64,000 nucleotides of DNA from Thiodiazotropha sp040507035 (lineage in GTDB: Bacteria; Pseudomonadota; Gammaproteobacteria; Chromatiales; Chromatiaceae): the NCBI GenBank assembly GCA_040507035.1, contig JBEVVR010000018.1:1-64000 (forward strand), given 5' to 3'. Below the pieces are notes generated by a model, which was not told the origin of the DNA, searched no databases, and saw only the letters and a list, made by a program, of their open reading frames with translations. Positions 7,921 through 16,115 of this stretch are shown piece after piece; the first letter of the stretch is position 1, and each line of letters begins with the position of its first letter. A program made the translations under genes and the position numbers.

Positions 7921-10900
7921 TTATTGGTATTTTGCTGCGCGCTTGACCAGCTTTTCCAAGTCCTTCTCGGATGGATTCCAGGGTGTGCCGGGGTGGATGC
8001 ATTCCGCGGTGCACTTCTCGGCGGCCTTGACGATGTCCTTATAGTGTCCTCCCTGAGGATCGACAATCACTGCCTTCTTCTCGTCGTTGTAGGCGAAGAT
8101 GCCGGGATTGATCTCGATGCACTCGTCACAGGCCGTACACTCCGGTGTCTCGATCCAGACCGGTTCGTAATCGTCCATGGCAGCACTGTCCGTAGTTGCC
8201 GCAGCACCGTTGCCGGAGCCGTTTGCCGAGATCGATCCGGCCAGGGCGGCCGCGTTACCGGTGGCCGCCATGGAGAGCAGGGTGGAGCTGAGGCGGTTGG
8301 CCATGTCGATCTTGGCCTGATCCACCAGGGCATTGACATCGACCTTGTCGAGTTCACCGGCAATACCCTTGAGTTGACGCCAGAACTGGCGACGCTCCTC
8401 GCAGGAGTGGGCCATCTCTTCCGCGCAGATGATGCGCATCAGGCGGTTCTTGCTGTCGACACCCCAGATATAGGGGAACTTGCCCTCACGATCATCCTCA
8501 TCGAGGTCGATGAATTCGTGCATCGGCACCATGTTGTCGTTCCAGGTCTCCGGTGGCGCCATGCGGAACTGTTTGCGGAAGCGTCCCTCGGTGACCGCAA
8601 AGTCGGCAAAGGTCATCGGCACCTCGAGCTTGCACGCCTCGCCCTTCTCATCCAGATAGTCGATGTTGTAGGTCGGCCAATCCTGCTCCATCGCCGGATT
8701 GCCTTCCAGATCGATGCAGGCTTCGATGGATTCACCGCCATCCGGATCGTACTTGACCAGCGGATAGGCCCTGGACTCCACCGCCAGCTTCGACTGCTGG
8801 GCCGCGACATCGTCGCCGATGCCGTGTTCCGGGGGACAGACAGCGTAGATATTGAACAGTGCCGGGCGGCGGCTGTTGAGGCCGTCGATATAGCCCTCAA
8901 GCAGATGGGTGGTATTGCTGATCGTGCTCTGCAGCACATAGGTCGTGCGGTGGGCTATACCGATCAGGGAGACCTCCTTGCGGATCTCCTTCTTGCCCTT
9001 CCAGGCCTTGCCGTAGGGGCTCATGTCGGCGACCTGGCCGATGTAGCCGGAGGTACAGGCCTGGCCACCGGTGTTGGAGTAGACCTGGGTGTCGACCACC
9101 ATGACCTTGATCGGCATCCCCGAGGCCAGGGCCCTGGAGAGATTCTGAAAGCCGATATCGTACATCGCGCCGTCACCGCCGATGGAGACCACCGGTGGAC
9201 AGAGCAGCCACTCATCGTCACTGAAATCCTTCCAGGAGAACTGCTTGAAGTAGTCGTCGTGTTCGCCCGGGTTGTATTTCCCGGCGAGTTCCAGCTCGGC
9301 CTTGCGGATCGCTTCAAAGCCCTTTGCCATCTTGCGCATATGCCCCTCGAAGAGTCCCATCGCTACCGATGGGCTGTCCTGGAAGAGGTGGCTGGCCCAG
9401 GGGAAGGGGTAGGGATTGAAGGGGTAGGTGGAACCCCAGACCGAGGTACATCCGGTTGCATTGACTATGCCCATGTCGGCACGGCCGTTTTTGGTGACCC
9501 CTTCGGTATAGTGCCACTTCAACTCCCGCAGCTGCTCCAGCAGCTGGGTTGCCCACTGCAGCCATTCGCGATCGATCACGGTCTTCTCGTGGCCGCTGTC
9601 GAGGTTTTCGCTGAGGTTGGAGAGGGTGAGATCGTCCTCCCGGTTGCCGGAGACAGCCTCCGCTATCGCACCCGCGTCGCTGAGATCGACACCGGCGGCG
9701 AGCTTGAGACGCACATGCTGTTCCAGTTGCGCCATCAGGTTGTCGATCTTCTCCAGGTGCGCCTTCACCCGCGGCTGCATCAGCGCGGTCACGGTGCTGG
9801 TGAAGAGATGGATTATGGTCTTCTCACCGCAACCCAGGCAGGCGCCGTCGCCGCAAGACATGGCGTTGTAGTTGGCCTTGTCCATCAACAGGGTGTGCAG
9901 GGCGCCGATCTTCTCGTCCAGATCGTCGATGCGGTTGAAGGAGGGGTGGCTGGTCGGCAGATCGAGCCAGATGTTCCAGTCATCCCGCATGCGCTCGATC
10001 GCCGCCTCATCCTGATGGGTGGCGACCAGGGCGTCGTCCTCGCAGATCTCGACACACTCCATGCAGCCTTTACAGGTGTAGGGATTGACGGTGATGGAGA
10101 AGAGACCGCCGCTGTTCTTGCTCTTCTTCTCCATGTTGGACCAGTAGGGTTTGGTGACGGAGAAGTCGAACTCGCCCAGGGTATCGAGGAACAGGCCGAA
10201 CTCCTCTTCGAGGGCCGGACGGGACTCCTCTTCGATCTCCGCCGCGGCGATCGATTCCAGAACCGCCTGATCGAGGCACTCTCTGACGTTTGCGGCTTCG
10301 CCGCCCTCGTTGAGCAGCTCGCGCAGCCGTTTTTCCACATTCCGGCTCTCGCGTCGCAGATACTGGGTGGGACGTCCCCCGGTCTCGATACGGTCGATGG
10401 CGGTGTTGAAGACATCGCCGACGCTGTTGACCAGGCCCGGGATCGCGCTGTCCGGGCAGACCACATAGCAGTCGCCGCAAGCGGTACAGTTTTCAGAGAC
10501 CCACTTGGGATAGTCGAAGCGGATCTGGGTCATGTCGCGAAATACACCGGTGGAGGCGGGCATCAGGGAGAGTGCCTGATAGGGATCGGAGAGATTCTCG
10601 TTGCTCTTGCCGGTGGCGTAGAAGCTGCCGGTCTGTTCCCAGAAACGGTGCACGTCGGAGATGCCGCCATCCGCCTGGGGAAGCTGTTTCAGCATCACCG
10701 GCATGCCGAGCTCTTTTTTCACCGCTACCTGGGTTGCGGATCCGACTACTTTCTCGGTGATCTCGTGGATCTCGTCGAAACCACGGCGCACCACGCGCAG
10801 GTTGTCTTCCACCACGCGGCGGCCCTTGCTGCCGAATTTATGCTCCAGCTGGTCCTCGATAGCGTTGAACAGCTTCTTCTCGTCGAGCCCGGCCATCTCC

Positions 10901-12864
10901 ATCAGCGGCGAGCCGGCGAAGAAGGCGCCCTGGAAGGCGTTACCCTGCATACGCAGTTGCAGCTCGGCATCGGAGGCCTCCTCGCGGGCAATCTTGAAGC
11001 CGTCCACATAGAAGACATGGATCTCATTGTCGACGATCTGCTGCTGCATCCAGCGCGGGAATGTCTGCCACACCTCATCGGCGCTGCCGAGGTTGGACTG
11101 GATGATCAGGGTGCCGCCCTGCTTCAGGCCGGCCAGGGGATTGGAGTGGCCGAAGACGTTGGGATCGGGACTCAGTACCACGTCCACATAGTGGTATTCA
11201 CAGTTCAGCGGGATCGGCGTCGGCGCCGCGGAGAGATAGTAGGTGGTGGGCTGCCCTTTCTTCTCGGAACCGTACTTGGGGTTGGCCTTGATCTCATAGC
11301 CGAGCAGATCATAGAGGGTCATCACCAGATTCTTACCGGTGGTGATGGCGCCCCAGCCACCCACGGAGTGCATACGCACGGTGATCGAGCCTTCAGGCAT
11401 CAGATTGGGATTCTCGGATCCACGCAGGGCCATTTTGCCGACTTCAGGATAGGCCTCGAGCAGGCGCTGGATATGGATCTCCTGCTTCGGGGTATCAGCC
11501 TCGCGGATGAAATCGATGCTCAGGTAGAAGAACTTGCGATGTTCGCCATCGGGCAGCATATTCTCCACCGCGGCGATCAGCCCCTCGGGTTGCAGATCTC
11601 TCGAACCCAGTCCGTAGGCACCGGAGTAGAGTCTTGGGGCGTCACTGAAATTGCCGTAACTGCCGTAGTCGGGATAGGGCAGCGCCTGCTTGCCGGCGGC
11701 GGCCTGGCCGTTCTCGATGCACTTGGAGATCACCGCTCGCACCTCGCGCATCAGCGGCAGATCTTCAGCCAGCGGCTGGTCGGTGCGTTCCAGCACGCAG
11801 ACACCCTTCTTGCCTTTCAGTACGGCGCCAAGGAGATCGCCGGGGAAGGGGCGGAACATGGTAATGTCGACCACACCGACTTTGAGCTTGCGGTTTTTCT
11901 CCAGGTAGTCGGCGACTCCATGGGCCTGCACGATCATCGAGCCCATACCGACGATCACATAGTCGGCCTTCTCGATGTTGTAGCCGCCGAGGCGTTGATA
12001 GCGGCGGCCGGTGAGCTGGTAATACTCCTCCATCACCTTGTCGGCGATCTCCGGGATATGCTGGAAGAAATAGGGACGCTGGGCGGCGACGGTCTGCATA
12101 TAGGCGTCTTGGTTCTGCACCGAGCCGGAGAGCATTGGATTGTCCACATCCCACACCATGGGCACACGGCGCCGGGTCTCTCCGAAGAGGAGTTTTTGCG
12201 CTGGTGTCGGCGACTCGATCTCATCCTCAGGACGACCGAGGAACTCGGCGATCAGCTCCCGCTCAGGTACCATCAGGGGTTCGATGAGATGGGTGGTGAG
12301 GAAACCGTCCTGGGCCACTGCCGCCGGGGTTAGGGAGAGTTCCGCAATCTTGCGCCCGATCAGGTTGAGATCGGCAGCACCCTGGGCGTTATTGGCAAAG
12401 ACCTGGAAAAATCCGGTGTCATCGATGCAGTGGAAATCATCATGGCCACAGTGAACGTTCAGCGAGGCCTTGGTGATGGCGCGACAGCCTATATTGAGCA
12501 CATAGGGGAGACGTTTTCCCACCGCGGCATAGAGGGATTCGTGCATGAACGCGATGCCCTGGGCCGAGGAGAAGTTGGTTGCGCGCAGGCCGGTCATCGA
12601 CATACCGGCGGTTACCGCCGCCGCGGCATGCTCGGACTCAGGTTCAATGAAGATCAGCGAACGCTCAGAGATATTGACATGCCCCTTGGCTGTCTCTTCC
12701 GCCCAGTACTCGCCCATCTGGGTCGAGGGTGTGATCGGATAGGCGCCCGCCGCATCCGAGGCTTCCCGCTCGCACATGATCACCGCACCATTGCCGTCCA
12801 TAGCCATGCGAATACCGGGATACTTGAAGCTCTTCTCGTCTTTCTTACCAAACATTGAACACAT
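7921..12864 (-). CDS. nifJ: Large pyruvate:ferredoxin (flavodoxin) oxidoreductase with tethered ferredoxin
   Basis: Interconverts pyruvate + CoA and acetyl-CoA + CO2 with ferredoxin as electron partner; cytoplasmic, TPP and iron-sulfur dependent. The chain has 1647 residues, against ~1170-1230 for usual NifJ. In order: alpha-type pyruvate/CoA domains (~14-470; AYPITPSTQMGEYW), gamma domain (~490-720), a two-cluster ferredoxin domain (C793/796/799/803 and C931/934/937/941), and a TPP domain with the proximal-cluster cysteines C1004/1009/1012, GGDGAMYDIGF and YSNTGGQ. Extra segments are a helical insert at ~1025-1115 within the TPP region and, after an Ala/Gly/Ser-rich linker (~1533-1563), a separate ferredoxin-like domain (C1576/1579/1582 and C1618 or C1622). 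The gene sits between rnfB and rnfC, implying ferredoxin exchange with Rnf. The substrate could be another 2-oxoacid. An ATG at 12855 is an alternative start. Confidence 0.92.
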   Translation of the reverse strand: MCSMFGKKDEKSFKYPGIRMAMDGNGAVIMCEREASDAAGAYPITPSTQMGEYWAEETAKGHVNISERSLIFIEPESEHAAAAVTAGMSMTGLRATNFSSAQGIAFMHESLYAAVGKRLPYVLNIGCRAITKASLNVHCGHDDFHCIDDTGFFQVFANNAQGAADLNLIGRKIAELSLTPAAVAQDGFLTTHLIEPLMVPERELIAEFLGRPEDEIESPTPAQKLLFGETRRRVPMVWDVDNPMLSGSVQNQDAYMQTVAAQRPYFFQHIPEIADKVMEEYYQLTGRRYQRLGGYNIEKADYVIVGMGSMIVQAHGVADYLEKNRKLKVGVVDITMFRPFPGDLLGAVLKGKKGVCVLERTDQPLAEDLPLMREVRAVISKCIENGQAAAGKQALPYPDYGSYGNFSDAPRLYSGAYGLGSRDLQPEGLIAAVENMLPDGEHRKFFYLSIDFIREADTPKQEIHIQRLLEAYPEVGKMALRGSENPNLMPEGSITVRMHSVGGWGAITTGKNLVMTLYDLLGYEIKANPKYGSEKKGQPTTYYLSAAPTPIPLNCEYHYVDVVLSPDPNVFGHSNPLAGLKQGGTLIIQSNLGSADEVWQTFPRWMQQQIVDNEIHVFYVDGFKIAREEASDAELQLRMQGNAFQGAFFAGSPLMEMAGLDEKKLFNAIEDQLEHKFGSKGRRVVEDNLRVVRRGFDEIHEITEKVVGSATQVAVKKELGMPVMLKQLPQADGGISDVHRFWEQTGSFYATGKSNENLSDPYQALSLMPASTGVFRDMTQIRFDYPKWVSENCTACGDCYVVCPDSAIPGLVNSVGDVFNTAIDRIETGGRPTQYLRRESRNVEKRLRELLNEGGEAANVRECLDQAVLESIAAAEIEEESRPALEEEFGLFLDTLGEFDFSVTKPYWSNMEKKSKNSGGLFSITVNPYTCKGCMECVEICEDDALVATHQDEAAIERMRDDWNIWLDLPTSHPSFNRIDDLDEKIGALHTLLMDKANYNAMSCGDGACLGCGEKTIIHLFTSTVTALMQPRVKAHLEKIDNLMAQLEQHVRLKLAAGVDLSDAGAIAEAVSGNREDDLTLSNLSENLDSGHEKTVIDREWLQWATQLLEQLRELKWHYTEGVTKNGRADMGIVNATGCTSVWGSTYPFNPYPFPWASHLFQDSPSVAMGLFEGHMRKMAKGFEAIRKAELELAGKYNPGEHDDYFKQFSWKDFSDDEWLLCPPVVSIGGDGAMYDIGFQNLSRALASGMPIKVMVVDTQVYSNTGGQACTSGYIGQVADMSPYGKAWKGKKEIRKEVSLIGIAHRTTYVLQSTISNTTHLLEGYIDGLNSRRPALFNIYAVCPPEHGIGDDVAAQQSKLAVESRAYPLVKYDPDGGESIEACIDLEGNPAMEQDWPTYNIDYLDEKGEACKLEVPMTFADFAVTEGRFRKQFRMAPPETWNDNMVPMHEFIDLDEDDREGKFPYIWGVDSKNRLMRIICAEEMAHSCEERRQFWRQLKGIAGELDKVDVNALVDQAKIDMANRLSSTLLSMAATGNAAALAGSISANGSGNGAAATTDSAAMDDYEPVWIETPECTACDECIEINPGIFAYNDEKKAVIVDPQGGHYKDIVKAAEKCTAECIHPGTPWNPSEKDLEKLVKRAAKYQ

Positions 12865-12898
12865 CTCTAGTCTAGTTACTTGGATAGGGGTCTCTGAA

Positions 12899-12931
12899 GT
12901 CTGAGGAGCAACATTCGCCGAAGCCTCAGAC
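12899..12931. promoter_or_regulatory. Hairpin between rnfB and por
   Basis: GTCTGAGG and CCTCAGAC form a perfect 8 bp stem around a 17-base loop in the 86-base gap between rnfB and the oxidoreductase gene. There is no T-run on either strand. A transcript-processing or attenuation role is possible but not shown. Confidence 0.45.
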
Positions 12932-12950
12932 TCGAAACAGCTGCCTCGAT

Positions 12951-13829
12951 TTACAGAGGGAGCGCTTGTTTGCGCACGATGCGCTTGGCGTGGATGCCTT
13001 TGACCGCTCCCTTGTCATCATCCAGCCAAACAATGGCACCCGTTGGGCAGCGTTCTGTCGCCACCGGCGAGGCCATACTGTTTTTACTGTAGTCGACCAC
13101 AGCCAGGTTGTTTTGAATCGAAATCAATCCTTCTGGCGAATCCTTGACACAACGTTCGCAGGCTGTACAGGCGACCTCACATTCATTCTCTGCATTGTCG
13201 CCATGTTCGAGGTTTTTACAGGCGATCCAGAGTCTGCGATCGACCGGTTGGATGGAGAAGAGGTCTTTGGGACATATATCCACGCAATCCTCGCAGGCAG
13301 TGCATTTTTCGCTGTCCACTAAAGGCAGCCCGTGGCGATCCATAGTGATGGCGTCAAAGTCGCAGACATCGGCGCAATCGGCCAAGCCGATGCAGCCCCA
13401 GGTGCAGCTCTTGGGTCCGCCGGAGACCACGGATGCGGCCCGACAGCTCTCGAGTCCCTCGTAGTGGGCGCGCATGCGAGCAACGTGGGAGCCCCCGGCA
13501 CAGGCCAGTCGGGCAACTCGTTTCACCACGTCGCCGCTATCGACACCCAAGTAGTCCGCGATCTCGCTGATGGCATCCGCGCTACTCACCGTACATTGCG
13601 CCGGGGCGACCTCGCCGGATATCAGGGCTTCCGCGAAAGGGCGGCAGCCCGCATTACCGCAGGCTCCGCAGTTGGTCGCAGGGAGCATGTTCTCGATCTC
13701 GTCGATCCGCGGATCCTCGAAGACCCAGAGCTTTTTATTGGCAAAGGCAAGCATCGAGGAGAGCAACAGGCCTAATATCCCCATGAAAAGGATTGCCGAG
13801 GTGATATTGAGTGCGATGTCAAAATCCAT
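12951..13829 (-). CDS. rnfB: Rnf complex iron-sulfur subunit RnfB (RsxB), extended form
   Basis: Electron-entry subunit of Rnf that accepts electrons from or donates them to ferredoxin. It has 292 residues from the ATG at 13829 (MDFDIALNITSAILF), longer than E. coli RsxB (~190). An N-terminal membrane helix (~8-30) is followed by the RnfB-type Fe-S domain (C54, C57, C62, C79; NCGACGNAGC), a Cys-rich segment CTWGCIGLADCADVC (~142-156), a ferredoxin motif CTACEDCVDICP (~177-187) and a third cluster CEVACTACERC (~217-227). A TTG at 13841 is in frame but adds only four residues. This is the first gene of the unit, 86 bases before por and separated by por from the other rnf genes. Confidence 0.95.
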   Translation of the reverse strand: MDFDIALNITSAILFMGILGLLLSSMLAFANKKLWVFEDPRIDEIENMLPATNCGACGNAGCRPFAEALISGEVAPAQCTVSSADAISEIADYLGVDSGDVVKRVARLACAGGSHVARMRAHYEGLESCRAASVVSGGPKSCTWGCIGLADCADVCDFDAITMDRHGLPLVDSEKCTACEDCVDICPKDLFSIQPVDRRLWIACKNLEHGDNAENECEVACTACERCVKDSPEGLISIQNNLAVVDYSKNSMASPVATERCPTGAIVWLDDDKGAVKGIHAKRIVRKQALPL

Positions 13830-13905
13830 AGCCTTTGCCAAACGTCATAAAAGGGTAAGCCGAAAGAAACCATACATAGTGTAGTGTTGGCTCAAGTATT
13901 GGTCC

Positions 13906-13931
13906 ATTGAATGAATTCAATAGAAAGTATT
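13906..13931. promoter_or_regulatory. Candidate operator upstream of rnfB
   Basis: ATTGAAT-GA-ATTCAAT is a near-perfect dyad with 7-base arms (13906-13921), about 80 bases upstream of the rnfB start. It overlaps the 16-mer ttcaatagaaagtatt (13916-13931), which recurs exactly at 31366-31381 upstream of mdh. The position suits a transcription-factor site shared by the two units. One such 16-mer match in 64 kb could arise by chance. Confidence 0.4.
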
Positions 13932-13974
13932 AAGTTTCTAGGTTGGCAATTGGCATTGAAAAGCTTAATAGTGA

Positions 13975-14181
13975 CTATTGAAAAGCAAATGTTTTTTTGC
14001 CCTGTCTCCTAAAAACAACTCTATATCCAGAAGCATGAATTTCAACCCTATTAGCTTGTCTGGATTTGTTTTTCAGTTGTAGATAAATATCGGCTGGAAA
14101 GCTGAAAACTGATGTTCGATACACAACGGCATCTGTTACGGGAGATAGCAGAATAAAACCAGGGAAGTGAGCATATGACAT
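13975..14181 (-). CDS. Possible small hypothetical protein
   Basis: A 68-residue frame beginning MSYAHFPGFILLSPVTD and ending with a basic stretch (YRVVFRRQGKKTFAFQ). An AAGG about 8 bases before the ATG could serve as ribosome site. I recognise no family, and the frame lies in a regulatory-looking A/T-rich gap, so it may be spurious. Confidence 0.3.
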   Translation of the reverse strand: MSYAHFPGFILLSPVTDAVVYRTSVFSFPADIYLQLKNKSRQANRVEIHASGYRVVFRRQGKKTFAFQ

Positions 14182-14235
14182 CCATGGAACCTTTTTCGGA
14201 AAAAGTCCGTGTCAAAGATAAGGAGTGCAGGGTTT

Positions 14236-14255
14236 CATGCCATATTTATGGCATG
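14236..14255. promoter_or_regulatory. Perfect palindromic operator upstream of ECF sigma gene
   Basis: CATGCCATA and TATGGCATG are perfect 9-base arms separated by TT, ending 50 bases before the sigma-factor start codon. A DNA site for a homodimeric regulator is the simplest reading; an RNA hairpin in the leader is possible. The arm sequence does not match a site I can name. Confidence 0.6.
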
Positions 14256-14305
14256 GAGTGCTATGGCGCTAGAGACTTTGTTAGGGAACAGCGGTTGAGG
14301 ATTCC

Positions 14306-14872
14306 GTGAATATTTTTCCAACCAGCCATCGTCGGAGAGGGCGTTTCGAGCAGTTGGTAGAGCCCCATTTTTATCGGCTCTATCGTCTTGCCTACCGCTT
14401 AACCTCCAATCAGCATGATGCGGAGGACCTGGTGCAGGAACTTCTCACCAGACTCTATCCGAAAACAGCGCAACTGCAGCAGGTTGACGAGTTGAAAACC
14501 TGGCTTGCCCGCGCCTTGTATAACCTGTTCATCGACAAGCTGCGTGCACGGGGCAGTATGGTCGTAGGCCACACCGATGACGATCTGTCGCAACGGCTTG
14601 AAGAGCTGCCCGGTGAAACAGTGGGACCGGAACAGTGCCAGGAACGCTGGCAGGCACTGGATCAGCTCAATCAAGCACTGAATCAACTGCGTGAACCCCA
14701 TCGAACCCTACTGATAATGCACGATGTAGAGGGTTACACCCTGACTGAGCTGCAACAGATTCTCGATCTACCCTTGGGTACGCTCAAGTCGCGGCTGCAC
14801 AGAGCCAGGGGCGGACTGCGGCAGATCCTGGCGATGGAACCCTTTGCCGGTAATGGACGTGTTAGTTATTGA
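14306..14872 (+). CDS. ECF-family RNA polymerase sigma factor
   Basis: Alternative sigma factor of 188 residues starting at GTG 14306, with GAGG about 6 bases upstream. Region 2 is visible at residues ~15-80 (FYRLYRLAYRLTSNQHDAEDLVQE), and region 4 at ~130-180 (REPHRTLLIMHDVEGYTLTELQQILDL...GTLKSRLHRAR), with the helix-turn-helix that reads the -35 element. The stop codon lies just upstream of the anti-sigma start, and the two are surely co-transcribed. The downstream genes encode envelope proteins, so it may govern an envelope response. The particular ECF group is not certain. Confidence 0.92.
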   Translation: MNIFPTSHRRRGRFEQLVEPHFYRLYRLAYRLTSNQHDAEDLVQELLTRLYPKTAQLQQVDELKTWLARALYNLFIDKLRARGSMVVGHTDDDLSQRLEELPGETVGPEQCQERWQALDQLNQALNQLREPHRTLLIMHDVEGYTLTELQQILDLPLGTLKSRLHRARGGLRQILAMEPFAGNGRVSY

Positions 14873-14883
14873 GAGGCACATCA

Positions 14884-15558
14884 ATGAACTGTAACAACGT
14901 CAAATCACTGCTGGATGAATACATAGATAACGACCTGACCCTTCCGCAAAGGGCAGAAATCGATGCTCACCTGGCGAGCTGTGCTGCATGCGATGCAGAG
15001 CTGCAAACCAGGCGAGTTTTGCAGATGAAGCTGCGGGAGTTGCCGGTTGCGCCGCTTCGTCCAGGCTTCAAGAAGCAGGCGTTCAGGCAGGCAGCTCGGT
15101 CCCATGAGAAGACCAGCCATGGTTTTTTCCTCGGATTCGGCAGTGCGGTTGCCGCTGGTTTGTTGATCTGGTTCGGTTTGGCGTTTTGGCAGGTCCAGGT
15201 TCCACCTACTGTCGTGCAGATGCCCGCCGTGGTGTTGCAGGTCGAGCATCCCCAGGATCTGCGCCTGGTATTCAATGCCAACGAAGATCTGCAGCCGGTG
15301 GCATTCTCTCTTCAGCTGCCAGCAGGGGTCCTCTTGGAGGGCTATCCGCAACAACGGGAGATCAGTTGGAAGGATCGCCTGACGAAAGGTCGGAATGTAC
15401 TGAATCTGGTACTGATCGCTTCACAACAGGTGAATGGAGAGGTGGTTGCAGTGATCTCCCACCAGGGAAAAGAGCGACGCTTCCATATCCCGCTCAAAGC
15501 CGAAGTGAATCGATCAGGGTACAGGTTGCCTCTCGTAAAACCACTTGATTACAGCTAG
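14884..15558 (+). CDS. Zinc-finger anti-sigma factor, membrane anchored
   Basis: 224 residues from the ATG at 14884, chosen over an earlier in-frame TTG (14869) because GAGAGG sits 7 bases upstream. The N-terminal ZAS/zf-HC2 motif is present: C3, and H29-x3-C33-x2-C36 (HLASCAACDAEL). One membrane helix follows at ~82-100 (GFGSAVAAGLLIWFGLAFW), then a periplasmic domain of about 120 residues rich in beta strand. It should hold the sigma factor at the membrane and release it on a signal sensed by the zinc motif or the periplasmic part. Confidence 0.88.
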   Translation: MNCNNVKSLLDEYIDNDLTLPQRAEIDAHLASCAACDAELQTRRVLQMKLRELPVAPLRPGFKKQAFRQAARSHEKTSHGFFLGFGSAVAAGLLIWFGLAFWQVQVPPTVVQMPAVVLQVEHPQDLRLVFNANEDLQPVAFSLQLPAGVLLEGYPQQREISWKDRLTKGRNVLNLVLIASQQVNGEVVAVISHQGKERRFHIPLKAEVNRSGYRLPLVKPLDYS

Positions 15559-15573
15559 TTATAGGAGAGTAGT

Positions 15574-16029
15574 ATGAATAGGTTTCAACAGTTGAGTGCT
15601 TTGGTTTTGGGAGCTCTGTTCTCAACCGCTTTGCTGGCAGCTCCTCTCGATGAGGTGACCATGGAGGTGGTGGATGAGGATACTGAAGAGGTCGGTGATG
15701 TGACCCGGGAGATCGAGGTGCCCCAGGCCATGTTGCAGGAGCGGTCGAGAAACCGTGAACGCCATGAGCATCAAAGGGACAAGGCCGACAACGCCTCCGA
15801 TGATGCCATCAGGGATCGTGACCGGGATCGTAGCGAGCTGCGTGAAGAGCAGCAGGAACAGGCTCAGGAACATGCCCAGGAGAGTATGCAAGGTGCCCAG
15901 GAGATGGCTCAGGAACAGGTAAGAGAGCAAGTCAGGGAACAGGTCAGAGAGAGTGTTGAGACGGTTCAGCAGGATACCCAGGACCAGATACAGGAGGTTA
16001 AGCAACAGCAGCAGCATGGCAAAGAGTAG
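15574..16029 (+). CDS. Exported highly charged Gln/Glu/Arg-rich protein
   Basis: 151 residues with a clear signal peptide (MNRFQQLSALVLGALFSTALLA) and cleavage expected after LLA/AP. The mature part is acidic at first (DEVTMEVVDEDTEEVGDV), then becomes a long charged helix of repeated units such as EQVREQVREQVRE and QEQAQEHAQES, predicted as coiled coil. No family is recognised. It has a good ribosome site (GGAGAGTAGT before the ATG) and lies 15 bases after the anti-sigma gene. It could be a periplasmic structural or chaperone-like partner of the next gene's product; this is inference from position. Confidence 0.75.
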   Translation: MNRFQQLSALVLGALFSTALLAAPLDEVTMEVVDEDTEEVGDVTREIEVPQAMLQERSRNRERHEHQRDKADNASDDAIRDRDRDRSELREEQQEQAQEHAQESMQGAQEMAQEQVREQVREQVRESVETVQQDTQDQIQEVKQQQQHGKE

Positions 16030-16057
16030 TCGTTAGGGTTGGCAGCGACACCGAGGC

Positions 16058-16087
16058 GCCGGCGCACTGCGGAGGCAGTGTGCCGGC
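16058..16087 (+). promoter_or_regulatory. Strong intercistronic hairpin
   Basis: GCCGGCGCACTGC pairs with GCAGTGTGCCGGC across a 4-base loop (13 bp with one G-T pair) in the 86-base gap before the outer-membrane gene. There is no T-run, so it is more likely a repeat (REP-like) or an mRNA-stability element than a complete terminator. Confidence 0.6.
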
Positions 16088-16115
16088 TTAGTGTTATCAA
16101 ACTTCAGGGATCAAG

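Larger units (their letters stand above)
13830..14305. other. Divergent intergenic region between rnfB and the sigma-factor operon
   Basis: About 475 bases of A/T-richer DNA between two divergent transcription units. It holds two dyads annotated separately (13906-13921 and 14236-14255), a possible small reading frame (13975-14181) and a CTTTTT/AAAAAG palindrome near 14190-14206. I could not identify convincing sigma-70 promoter hexamers for rnfB. Confidence 0.6.

Noticed and set aside
7885..12333. A 1482-residue open frame on the plus strand opposite the pyruvate oxidoreductase gene
   Set aside because: It is the antisense shadow of a strongly conserved gene; the protein is rich in His/Asp/Gly/Val without any domain, as expected from GC-biased codons read backwards.
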